From positions 3,472,001 through 3,536,000 of the forward strand of contig NC_015312.1 in the NCBI RefSeq assembly GCF_000196675.2: a stretch of DNA of 64,000 bases, read 5' to 3'. Positions 26,546 to 34,618 of this stretch are shown here, in pieces. Under the pieces are notes generated by a model. It did not search any database and was not told the origin of the DNA. It worked only from the letters and a program-made list of their open reading frames with translations. The stretch's first letter is position 1, and every line of letters begins with the position of its first letter. This DNA is from Pseudonocardia benzenivorans CB1190 (GTDB lineage Bacteria; Actinomycetota; Actinomycetes; Mycobacteriales; Pseudonocardiaceae). Position numbers and translations under genes: made by a program.

Positions 26546-28111
26546 TCAGCCCCCGGCGGCGGCGAGTCCGCCGGGTCCTCGGCCGTGGCCGTGTGCGTCG
26601 TGCAGGAGCCGGCCGCGGACGACGGTGCGCAGGCACGTCGCGGCGCCCGCGAGCGGATCGCCGTCCCACACCGCGTAGCCGGCCGGCGCGCCCGCGATGA
26701 TCCGGCCCGCCAGCGGGTCGGTGCTGCGGGCGGCGTGATGGCCGCCGGTGACGTGCGCGGCGAGGGCCGTCGCCGGGTCGACGCCGTACCCCGGCGTGCC
26801 GTGGTCCACCGCGGCACGGACCCCTCCCCACGGGTCGAGCGGGGTGACCGGCGAGTCCGAGCCGAACGCCAGCGTCACCCCCGCGGCCGCGAACGCGGCG
26901 AACGGGTTCATCCGGGCCGCGCGCTCGGCACCCAGCCGGGCCGAGTAGAGGCCGGCGGGGCCGCCCCACGCCGCGTCGAACGCGGGCTGCACGCTCGCCA
27001 CGACGCCGAGCTCCGCCAGCAGGCCGAGCCGCGCGGCGTCGGGCATCTCCAGGTGTTCGAGGCGGTGCCGGGCGTCGCGCACCATCTCGACGGGCACCGC
27101 CCGTGCCGCGGCGGCGAGCGCGTCGAACACGATGTCGGCCGCGGCGTCGCCGATGACGTGGAATCCGGCCTGCACGCCGGCCGTCGAGCAGGCGACCAGG
27201 TGGGCGGTCACGGCCTCCGGCGTGAGATAGGTGCGTCCGCAGTGCTCGGGCGCGTCGGTGTAGGGCGTCCGCAGCGCGGCGGTCCGCGAGCCGATCGACC
27301 CGTCGACGAACAGGTCCCCCGCCAGTCCCCGTGCGCCCGTGGCGGCCAGCAGGGCGCGAGCGTCCCGCGCGGTGTCGACGGCCTCGCCCCAGTACCCGAC
27401 GACGTCGACGCCGGTGTCCAGGACGAGCAGCGCGGCGAGGTCCTCGCGGCCGGAGACGAGCGGTCCGGCGCACTCGTGGACGGTGCCGACACCGGCCCGC
27501 GCCGCGGCGCCGAGGAAGGCCCGCTGGGCCCGGTCGCGCTGGTCGCGGGTCACCGCACCGAGCGCCGCGCGCCGCACGAGATGGTGTGCCTCGGCCGTCA
27601 GCGGGCCGGCCGCCGACCAGCCGGCGGCACCGACCGCGTCGCGGGCCCGGTCGACCAGCGCCGAGGACACCAGCGCGGAGTGGACGTCGACCCGGGTGAG
27701 GTACGCGGGCCGCCCGCCCGTGGCGCGGTCGAGCGCGGCCCGGCCCGGCGGCGTGGGATCGACCCAGTCGTCCTGGGCCCAGCCGTGGCCCCAGATGACG
27801 CCGTCGGGGTGGGTGCGGGCGAAGCCGGCGACGGCGTCGAGGCAGTCCTCGGCGCTGCGGGAGCCGCCGAGGTCGAGCCCGTCGATCAGCAGCCCCGACG
27901 AGGTGGCGTGGACGTGGGCGTCGACGAACGTCGGGGTGAGGGTGGTGCCGTCGAGGTCGAGGACCTGCGCCCCGGGGGCGCGCGCGGCGGCCGCGGCCGC
28001 CGGCCCGACCCAGGTGACGGCGTCGCCGTCGATCTCCACCGCGGCCGGACCGGCCACGGCAGCGCCTCCCGGATCGAGGATCCGGACGCCGACGAGCAGG
28101 GTGCGGGGCAC
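26546..28111 (-). CDS. Amidohydrolase family protein (YtcJ-like, amidohydrolase 3)
   Basis: A 521-residue metal-dependent hydrolase. Zinc-ligand motifs are FVDAHVHATSSG (about residue 62), GFHVIGDAAAD and HRLEHLEM in the barrel, and AFGSDSPVTPLDPWGG near the end, the YtcJ-type pattern. It starts with ATG at 28111 and is bracketed by hairpins on both sides, so it is transcribed alone. Substrate unknown; related proteins are usually annotated as exoenzyme-regulatory or imidazolone-like amidohydrolases. Confidence 0.85.
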   Translation of the reverse strand: MPRTLLVGVRILDPGGAAVAGPAAVEIDGDAVTWVGPAAAAAARAPGAQVLDLDGTTLTPTFVDAHVHATSSGLLIDGLDLGGSRSAEDCLDAVAGFARTHPDGVIWGHGWAQDDWVDPTPPGRAALDRATGGRPAYLTRVDVHSALVSSALVDRARDAVGAAGWSAAGPLTAEAHHLVRRAALGAVTRDQRDRAQRAFLGAAARAGVGTVHECAGPLVSGREDLAALLVLDTGVDVVGYWGEAVDTARDARALLAATGARGLAGDLFVDGSIGSRTAALRTPYTDAPEHCGRTYLTPEAVTAHLVACSTAGVQAGFHVIGDAAADIVFDALAAAARAVPVEMVRDARHRLEHLEMPDAARLGLLAELGVVASVQPAFDAAWGGPAGLYSARLGAERAARMNPFAAFAAAGVTLAFGSDSPVTPLDPWGGVRAAVDHGTPGYGVDPATALAAHVTGGHHAARSTDPLAGRIIAGAPAGYAVWDGDPLAGAATCLRTVVRGRLLHDAHGHGRGPGGLAAAGG

Positions 28112-28139
28112 CCGCCAGGTCTACCCGACGGGTGCCCCG

Positions 28140-28171
28140 GTGCCGGCGCCCGCCCCCACCGGCGCCGGCAC
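28140..28171. terminator. Strong hairpin between PspC and amidohydrolase genes
   Basis: GTGCCGGCGCC (28140-28150) pairs with GGCGCCGGCAC (28161-28171), an 11-base perfect stem with a 10-base loop. It ends the PspC transcript before the amidohydrolase start. Confidence 0.65.
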
Positions 28172-28222
28172 GGACGGCTCACGAGCCGCGCACGAGCGGC
28201 CCGGCAGCCGCCCACCGGGTTC

Positions 28223-28414
28223 TCACCAGCCGCGGCGCGGGATGAGGACCCAGAGCACGAGGTAGATGACGAACTGCGGCCCGGGCAGCAGGCACGACAG
28301 CAGGAACAGCAGCCGGACGGTGCCCACGTTCCAGCCGAACCGTTCGGCGAGTCCGGCGCACACTCCCGCGATCATCCGGCCGTTCTCCGGGCGGGTCAGG
28401 GTGGTGGTCGTCAC
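28223..28414 (-). CDS. PspC domain membrane protein
   Basis: A 63-residue PspC-type protein. The domain hallmark GRMIAGVCAGLAERFGWNVGTVRLLF is followed by a single or hairpin hydrophobic segment (LSCLLPGPQFVIYLVLWVLI) and a basic end. The GTG at 28414 has AAGGAG about 8 bases upstream. PspC proteins sense membrane stress; this one is stand-alone. Confidence 0.88.
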   Translation of the reverse strand: MTTTTLTRPENGRMIAGVCAGLAERFGWNVGTVRLLFLLSCLLPGPQFVIYLVLWVLIPRRGW

Positions 28415-28636
28415 GGGCTGGCTCCTTCCAGGTGCGGCGTCTCTCGCCGCTGACGTCCACGATGCCCCGCTGGGATGCCCGGGGCCTCGGGGAAGCCCCC
28501 GATCCTGCCCCGGACCTCCGGCCCGCGGCTCGGGGTCGGGCTGGTGACGAGGCGGTTGTCCACAAGTGACCGGGGTGTCCACAGACCGGCGTCGGCGTCC
28601 CCGACGACGGTGTCCCCGGCGTTAGCGTCCCCGGAC

Positions 28637-29695
28637 GTGATCAACTTTCCACGCGGCGCGACGCTCGCCGTACTGCTCGTCGTGCCGGTGCTCGGGGTGC
28701 TCCTCGCCGGCCGGGCCGCGGCGGCCGCCCCGGGTACCGGACCGCCGGCCGGACCCTCGACCGTCGTCGCGCTCGGCGACAGCGCCGCCTCCGGCGAGGG
28801 CGCGGGCGACTACGAGCCCGGCACCCGCGGGGAGGCCGGCGACTGGTGCCACCGCTCCCCCGCCGCCTACGTGCACCACGCCGGACTGGGCGAGCGGTCG
28901 GTGAACCTGGCGTGCTCGGGCGCGGCGTCGCGGGACGTGCGGTTCGGGTCCGGCGCACACCACACCGAGGGCTCGCAGGCCGCCCGGCTGGCCGCGCTCG
29001 CCGCGACGCAGCGGGTGCGGACGGTGACGCTGCAGGTCGGCGCGAACGACGCCCCCGCGCTCGGCGACGTCGCCGTGGCGTGCATCCGGACGTTCGTCGA
29101 CCCGACGGTCGGGCCGTGCCGCGAGACCGTGGGCGGGAAGTGGGAGGCGCGGGTCGCGGCGATGGTCCCGGAGGTGGAGGGCGCGGTCGCCGACGTGCGG
29201 GCGGCGATGCGCGGCGCCGGGTACACCGAGGCCGACTACGTGCTCGTGCTGCTGTCCTACGGCTCACCCGTCACCGAGCGGATGGATGCCCTGCACGGCG
29301 CCCGCGGCTGCCCGTTCAGCCGGCCCGACGCGGGCTGGACACGGACCGTCGCGTTCCCCCGGCTGTCGGCGGCCCTCGCCCCGATCGCCGCCCGCGCCGG
29401 GGCCCGGTTCCTCGACCTGTCCCGGGCCACCGAGGGCCGGGAGGCCTGCAGCCGCAGCTCGCCGGCCGAGGAGTGGCAGCGGCGGCTCACCGTCGACGCG
29501 CGTGCCCTCGTCGACGACCGGCTCGACGCGCCGGGCCGGCACCTGTTCCAGGAGTCGTTCCATCCCCGCGCCGCCGGGCACGCGGAGATCGGACGTTGCC
29601 TGGGCGAGTTCGTGCGCGGCGGCGCGCCGCGGGCGGTGTGCCTCGCGACGGCCGACGGCACGCTGCACCCGAGTGTCCCGGCGGTGACGGCGTGA
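28637..29695 (+). CDS. Secreted SGNH/GDSL hydrolase
   Basis: A 352-residue exported esterase/lipase. A signal peptide ([24 protein letters not shown]) precedes the catalytic fold: the nucleophile block [15 protein letters not shown], the Asn block LQVGANDAP and the C-terminal [11 protein letters not shown] with catalytic Asp/His region. Six or more Cys fit disulphides of a secreted protein. The GTG is 8 bases after TAGCGT, a leaderless start. Similar enzymes from Streptomyces hydrolyse lipids. Confidence 0.88.
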   Translation: MINFPRGATLAVLLVVPVLGVLLAGRAAAAAPGTGPPAGPSTVVALGDSAASGEGAGDYEPGTRGEAGDWCHRSPAAYVHHAGLGERSVNLACSGAASRDVRFGSGAHHTEGSQAARLAALAATQRVRTVTLQVGANDAPALGDVAVACIRTFVDPTVGPCRETVGGKWEARVAAMVPEVEGAVADVRAAMRGAGYTEADYVLVLLSYGSPVTERMDALHGARGCPFSRPDAGWTRTVAFPRLSAALAPIAARAGARFLDLSRATEGREACSRSSPAEEWQRRLTVDARALVDDRLDAPGRHLFQESFHPRAAGHAEIGRCLGEFVRGGAPRAVCLATADGTLHPSVPAVTA

Positions 29696-29730
29696 GCGCG
29701 CCCGTCCCGGCCGGGGCCGGGGCGTGCCAT

Positions 29731-30861
29731 TTAGTCGAGCACGACCAGGTCGCGCGGGCGGGCGTTGAGCCGCTCGCAACCGCCCTGGGTGACCACGACG
29801 ATGTCCTCGATCCGCGCGCCCCACACGCCGTCGACGTAGATGCCGGGCTCGACGCTGAACGCCATACCCGGTTCGAGCGGCAGCGAGTTCCCGCCGACGA
29901 TGTAGGGGTCCTCGTGCACGTCGAGCCCGATGCCGTGGCCGGTGCGGTGCACGAACTTCTCCCCGAACCCGGCGGCGGTGATCGGCTCACGGGCGGCGGC
30001 GTCGACCTCCTCGGCGGTCACGCCGGGCTTCACGGCGGCGACGGAACGCTCCTGGGCGTCCTGCAGCACCGCATAGGTCTCGGCGATCTCGGCCGACGGT
30101 GCGGTGCCCACCGCGTAGGTGCGGGTCGAGTCGGAGTAGTAGCCGCCGGGCAGCGGGCCGCCGATGTCGATGACGACGACGTCGCCGCGCTCGACGACCC
30201 GGTCCGACACGTCGTGGTGCGGGCTCGCGCCGTTGGGCCCCGATCCGACGATGACGAACGCCGCGCTGGAGTGGCCCTCCTCGACGATCGCCGCGGCGAT
30301 GTCCGCACCGATCGCGGCCTCGGTCCGGCCGGGCTTCAGAAACTCCGCCATCCGGGCGTGCACCCGGTCGATGGCGGCCCCGGCGTCGCGCAACTGCGCG
30401 ACCTCGGCGGCGTCCTTGCGCATCCGCAGCTCGCGGATCACGGGTCCCGCGAGCCGCTGGGTGACGTCGGGCAGCGCGTCGCGGACCCCGAACACGTGCA
30501 CCGCGGGCATGGTGTCGGCGACCGCGATCCGCGTCGGTCCGCCCGCCAGGTCGCTGACCAGCAGGTAGGGGTCCTCGCCATCTGTCCAGGTGACGACGTC
30601 GACGCCCAGGTCCGCGAGCGGGAGCCCGTCGTAGCCGGGGGCCTCGAGACGCGGCACGACGATCGCGGGCGGCGCGCGGTGCCCGGCCGCGGGCACGACC
30701 AGGCACGTGAGCCGCTCGTGGGACTCGCCGCCGGCCCCGATCAGGTAGCGCAGGTCGGTTCCGGGAGTGATCAGCAGCAGGTCGACGCCCTGCTCGGCGG
30801 CGACCTCGCCGGCGCGGCGGAGCCGGTCGGCGAGCAGCTCGGTGGGTACGGCCGGAGTCAT
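29731..30861 (-). CDS. M24 family metallopeptidase (Xaa-Pro aminopeptidase-like)
   Basis: A 376-residue aminopeptidase P-type protein: an N-terminal creatinase domain followed by the pita-bread catalytic domain. Metal ligands are visible in [21 protein letters not shown] (two Asp), [13 protein letters not shown] (His), FSVEPGIYV (Glu) and ARIEDIVVV (Glu). The ATG follows CATAGT by 8 bases, probably leaderless. It cleaves X-Pro peptides, and is cytoplasmic. Confidence 0.92.
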   Translation of the reverse strand: MTPAVPTELLADRLRRAGEVAAEQGVDLLLITPGTDLRYLIGAGGESHERLTCLVVPAAGHRAPPAIVVPRLEAPGYDGLPLADLGVDVVTWTDGEDPYLLVSDLAGGPTRIAVADTMPAVHVFGVRDALPDVTQRLAGPVIRELRMRKDAAEVAQLRDAGAAIDRVHARMAEFLKPGRTEAAIGADIAAAIVEEGHSSAAFVIVGSGPNGASPHHDVSDRVVERGDVVVIDIGGPLPGGYYSDSTRTYAVGTAPSAEIAETYAVLQDAQERSVAAVKPGVTAEEVDAAAREPITAAGFGEKFVHRTGHGIGLDVHEDPYIVGGNSLPLEPGMAFSVEPGIYVDGVWGARIEDIVVVTQGGCERLNARPRDLVVLD

Positions 30862-31077
30862 GCCCGCAGACTATGCCGGGGTGGCCCGGAGCGGACCAGA
30901 GCCGGGCCGTGGGTCGTGACGCGGCGCCCGGGTGCCGGTGTTGCCGGGTGCCGGTGTTGCTGTGTGCCGTGCCGGTTCGGTCGGCGATGTGTCCGTGGCC
31001 CCGGCCCGGCTGCACCGGCGCCGGTGCGTCCGGCCGGTCGCGCGCGGCGCGGGCGGGCTGCCTGGCAAGCTGCCTGG

Positions 31078-32037
31078 GTGACGCCGCCACCGACGCTGAT
31101 GCTCCTCGACGCCGCGAGCATGTACTTCCGCGCCTATTACGGCGTGCCGGAGTCGATCACGGCCCCCGACGGCACACCCGTCAACGCCGTGCGCGGGTTC
31201 ACCGACATGGTCGCCCGGCTGGTCGCCGAGCGCCGCCCGACCCGTCTCGTCGCGTGCCTCGACCTCGACTGGCGGCCGAGGTTCCGGGTGGACGCACTGC
31301 CCTCGTACAAGGCGCACCGGGTCGCGGGCACGGAGCGCGACACGGTGCCCTACGGCGTCCCCGAGGAGGTCCCCGACACGCTCGCGCCGCAGGTCCCGAT
31401 CCTGCTGGAGGTGCTCGCCGCGGCGGGGATCGCCACCGGCGGTGCGGTGGGCCACGAGGCCGACGACGTCATCGGCACCCTCGCGGGGCGCGAGCGGACC
31501 GACGCGGTGTCGGTCGTGAGCGGTGACCGCGACCTGATGCAGGTCGTGCGGGAGGAGCCGACGCCGGTCCGGCTGATCTACGTCGGGCGTGGGCTCGCGA
31601 AGGCGGAGACCCTCGGCCCGAAGGAGGTCGCGGAGAAGTACGGCGTCCCTGTCGACCGCGCGGGCGAGGCCTACGCGGAGATGGCGATGCTGCGCGGCGA
31701 CCCGTCCGACGGGTTGCCCGGCGTGCCGGGGGTGGGGGCGAAGACGGCGGCGACCCTCGTCAGCCGGTTCGAGTCGTGGGACCAGTTGCGCAACGCGGTC
31801 GACGACCCCGGGGACAAGCGGCTGAGCCCGCCGGTGCGGTCGAAGCTGGCCGCGGCCAAGCCGTACCTGGCGGTCGTGGAGCCGGTCGTGCGGGTCGCGC
31901 TGGACGCGCCGGTCGAGCTCGACCGCGACGACACGCTGCCGAGCGCACCGGCCGACCCGGCCCGACTGGCGGAGCTGGCGTCGACGTGGGGGCTGGCCGG
32001 GTCCGTCGATCGGCTGGTGGCGGCTTTGGCCCGCTGA
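31078..32037 (+). CDS. 5'-3' exonuclease (Pol I N-terminal nuclease-like)
   Basis: A 319-residue flap-type nuclease homologous to the N-terminal domain of DNA polymerase I without a polymerase. Acidic residues of the active site lie in [43 protein letters not shown] and [12 protein letters not shown], and the helix-hairpin-helix in [17 protein letters not shown]. The GTG follows CAAGCT by 6 bases. It probably removes RNA primers or flaps. Such stand-alone enzymes are usual in actinobacteria. Confidence 0.92.
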   Translation: MTPPPTLMLLDAASMYFRAYYGVPESITAPDGTPVNAVRGFTDMVARLVAERRPTRLVACLDLDWRPRFRVDALPSYKAHRVAGTERDTVPYGVPEEVPDTLAPQVPILLEVLAAAGIATGGAVGHEADDVIGTLAGRERTDAVSVVSGDRDLMQVVREEPTPVRLIYVGRGLAKAETLGPKEVAEKYGVPVDRAGEAYAEMAMLRGDPSDGLPGVPGVGAKTAATLVSRFESWDQLRNAVDDPGDKRLSPPVRSKLAAAKPYLAVVEPVVRVALDAPVELDRDDTLPSAPADPARLAELASTWGLAGSVDRLVAALAR

Positions 32038-32372
32038 CGGGTCGCGCCGGGCCCACGCGGCGGCCCACCGGGATGAGACTTCGGGGTCGGCGCCGCCCGC
32101 CGCGGCCCGGCCGGTTCACAGCCGTGCCCTCGGCAGCCGGCCGTTGCACGGCGTCACAGCCGCCAGCCGGTCGACAGCCCGGACATCCAGACGCCGGAGT
32201 CCCGGGCCCTCGGACCTGCGTCACGGCACGAACCACGCCACGCCGCCCGGGCGCGCCCGGCAGCTCCCGCCTGCGCCCGCGGCACCGGGCAGCGCTCGTG
32301 GGCCCAGGGGGCCGCACGCGTGGGCTCCCCGCGGGCCCGGGGCCCGCGGTCAGTTGCGGGCGGCGCCGGCGG
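32038..32372. other. Intergenic region between convergent genes
   Basis: About 335 bases of very GC-rich sequence between the exonuclease and the DUF4333 gene. Apart from the terminator at 32329-32349 nothing recognisable is present on either strand. Confidence 0.5.
32329..32349. terminator. Terminator after the DUF4333 gene
   Basis: CCGCGGGCCC and GGGCCCGCGG form a perfect inverted repeat with one central base (so a stem of about 8 pairs and a small loop), 24 bases beyond the DUF4333 stop. Confidence 0.55.
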
Positions 32373-34424
32373 TCAGACCCGCCCGACCTCGTAGTTCCCC
32401 TCGCTGCTGGTCACGTGGATCGGGACCTGCGTGTTCGGCTCGCCGTCGACGGTCGCCGAGCACTGGAAGGTGTCGCCGCTCTTGACCTCGCGGTTCGCGG
32501 GGCAACTGACGGCGGAGACCTGGTGGCCGTAGTCCGTCGTCAGCACCTTCTCGACGCCCGCCTGCAGCGCGGTCTGGTCGAACACGCGGGTCACGACGAA
32601 GCCCGGCTTCCAGAACAGCAGGACCGCCGCGACGGCGGCGACGACGACCAGCGCACCGACGAGGATCCAGGGCAGCGCACGCCGCTTGCGTGGCGTCTCG
32701 ACGGTGCCGCCCCCCTGCTGCTGCCCCCACTGCTGCCCCGGCTGCGGAGGCTGCTGGCCCCACGCCGCGGCCGAGCCACCCGCCTGCGACCAGGCCTGCT
32801 GCGGGGCCTCGCCCTGACCGGCTCCCCAGGCACCCGGTCGGTTCTGCTGCGCCCACGGGTCGGTCTGGCCGGGCGCGGCGCCCCACGCCGCCTGCTGCTG
32901 GGCGCCCCACTGCTGGTCGCCGCCTGCGAACTGGGCGGTGGGCTGCTCGCCGCCGGTGTGCCCTGCCGGCTGCCCCCACTGTGCGGCTGCCGACGAGGGC
33001 AGGTGCTGCGTCGCCGCGCTGTCGAATCCCGCGCCGCTCTCGCCACCCGGGCCGCTCTCGCCACCCGTGCCGCGGTCGACGCCCGTGGCGCCGTCGGTCG
33101 ACGAGGCCGCCGGTTCGGGCGGGGCGCCGGTCGCGTCGTCCGCGCCGTCGGCCGCCGCAGCCGCCGCGGCTCCCCCGGCCGCAGCCGCCGGCGCCCACGG
33201 TGACGCACCGCCGCCGTACTGGGTGCCGGCGTCGGCCGACGCGTGACCCCACTGCGCGGTTGTCCCGGCCTGCTCCCCCGACGACGACCCCGGGTCGGAC
33301 GGTGCCGACGACGCGGCCGGCGTGCTCTCGCCGGCCCCCGGGGACGTGGTCGCCGGATCGGGGCTCGTGTCGGTCCGACCGGGCGCGGTCGCCGGCTGCG
33401 GGTCGGCAGCCGGTTGTGCCCAGCCTCCCGCCTGTGGCTGAGCCCACTGCTGGCCGGTCTGCTGTTCGGTCGGGACGCCTTGCTGCCCGTACTGCCCCTG
33501 CTGCGGGTACTGGCCTGCCTGCGGGTGCGGGTTCTGCTGCGGGTACTGGCCCGGCTGCGCGTACGGGTTCTGCTGCGGGTACTGCTGCTGAGCAGCGGTC
33601 CCGGGCTGCTGGTACGGCTGGGCGGGCTGCTGGTACGGCTGGGCGGGCTGTTGCTGCAACCACGCCGGGTGCACCCATTGCCCGCGCTGCGGGTCCCACA
33701 CCGGCTGCGCGTCCTGCGCCGGCGGGGACCATTGCTGCGGCGGCTGCTGCCCCCAGCCCGGCTGCGTCCCCCACTGCTGCTGGTCCCACTGCGTCGGCGG
33801 CTGCTGCTGTCCCCACGGACCGGCCTCCTGGCCCTGAACCTGTGGCTGGCCCTGCGCCGGCGGCTGGCCCTGCGCCGGCGGCTGGCCCTGCGCCGGCGGC
33901 TGGCCCTGCGCCGGCGGCTGGCCCTGCGCCGGCGGCTGGCCCTGCGCCGGCGGCTGGGCCTGCGCCGCCGGTTGGTCCGCGGCCGGGGCGCCCCACGTCT
34001 GCGCCTGCGCGGCGGCCTGTCCCGGTGCGCCCTGCGGTGGCACCGCGGCCTGCGGCGATCCCGCCGCAGGCTCCCCCGGGTGCGCGGAGGCTCCGGGCTG
34101 CAGGATTTCGCCGCCCTGCGCCGGGATCTGCGCCGCGGTCTCGCCGGTCGCCTCGACGTCGGCCGGTGACGACGGCGTCGCGGCCGGCACGCCCTGCTGC
34201 AGCGTCGGCGAGTCGACGCCCGCGTCGGCGTCCGAGTCCCCGGCAGGAGCACCCGAACCAGGAGCCCCCGAACCCGCGGCCTCCGAACCCGCGGTCTGCG
34301 AACCCGCGGTCTGCGAACCCGCGGTCTGCGACGCGTCGGTCGAGGACGTCTGCGGGCCCGCGGCGCGGGCGGCCTCGTCGCGCTCCCGCGCTGCGTCGTC
34401 GCCGCTGTGCGGGGGGTTGCTCAT
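32373..34424 (-). CDS. DUF4333 membrane protein with long Gln/Pro/Ala-rich N-terminus
   Basis: A 683-residue protein. About 570 N-terminal residues are low complexity: SQTAG repeats near residue 32-50, PPAQGQ repeats near 158-195, then Gln/Tyr/Trp/Pro-rich segments (QQPAQPYQQP, YPQQNPYAQPGQ). A basic stop (PRKRRALPW) and a single transmembrane helix (ILVGALVVVAAVAAVLLF) follow, and the extracellular C-terminus is a DUF4333 domain (VSCPANREVKSGDTFQCSATV with a Cys pair). The cytoplasmic tail is expected to be disordered and prone to condensation. GGAAGG precedes the ATG. Function unknown; envelope-associated. Confidence 0.85.
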   Translation of the reverse strand: MSNPPHSGDDAARERDEAARAAGPQTSSTDASQTAGSQTAGSQTAGSEAAGSGAPGSGAPAGDSDADAGVDSPTLQQGVPAATPSSPADVEATGETAAQIPAQGGEILQPGASAHPGEPAAGSPQAAVPPQGAPGQAAAQAQTWGAPAADQPAAQAQPPAQGQPPAQGQPPAQGQPPAQGQPPAQGQPPAQGQPQVQGQEAGPWGQQQPPTQWDQQQWGTQPGWGQQPPQQWSPPAQDAQPVWDPQRGQWVHPAWLQQQPAQPYQQPAQPYQQPGTAAQQQYPQQNPYAQPGQYPQQNPHPQAGQYPQQGQYGQQGVPTEQQTGQQWAQPQAGGWAQPAADPQPATAPGRTDTSPDPATTSPGAGESTPAASSAPSDPGSSSGEQAGTTAQWGHASADAGTQYGGGASPWAPAAAAGGAAAAAAADGADDATGAPPEPAASSTDGATGVDRGTGGESGPGGESGAGFDSAATQHLPSSAAAQWGQPAGHTGGEQPTAQFAGGDQQWGAQQQAAWGAAPGQTDPWAQQNRPGAWGAGQGEAPQQAWSQAGGSAAAWGQQPPQPGQQWGQQQGGGTVETPRKRRALPWILVGALVVVAAVAAVLLFWKPGFVVTRVFDQTALQAGVEKVLTTDYGHQVSAVSCPANREVKSGDTFQCSATVDGEPNTQVPIHVTSSEGNYEVGRV
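33844..33957. repeat. 18-base tandem repeat inside the DUF4333 gene
   Basis: GGCTGGCCCTGCGCCGGC repeats about six times in perfect register, encoding PPAQGQ hexapeptides on the minus strand. The near identity at DNA level, including third positions, indicates recent slippage expansion, so copy number probably varies between strains. Confidence 0.85.
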
Positions 34425-34618
34425 GGCAGACCTTCCTCGTTGCGACTGCGCCGTCGGGCAGCCGTCCGCGCGCCGAACACCTGCGCGACAGGCACCGTCA
34501 CCCGGTCCGGCGTGCCACGTCGTGACCCGGGGATCAAAGCACAAGGACCGGTGCCCCGGCAGGCGGACCGGGCGAACCGGGCGGCCCGATCGGGTGTCGT
34601 CGTGCGGCGCCGCACCGC

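Noticed and set aside
28846-32037. 1063-codon open frame on the plus strand
   Set aside because: Only the last 319 codons are the exonuclease; the rest is a shadow of the SGNH hydrolase and is antisense to the M24 peptidase.
33844-33957. CRISPR-like array
   Set aside because: The repeats are direct 18-base units without spacers and lie in frame inside a protein gene.
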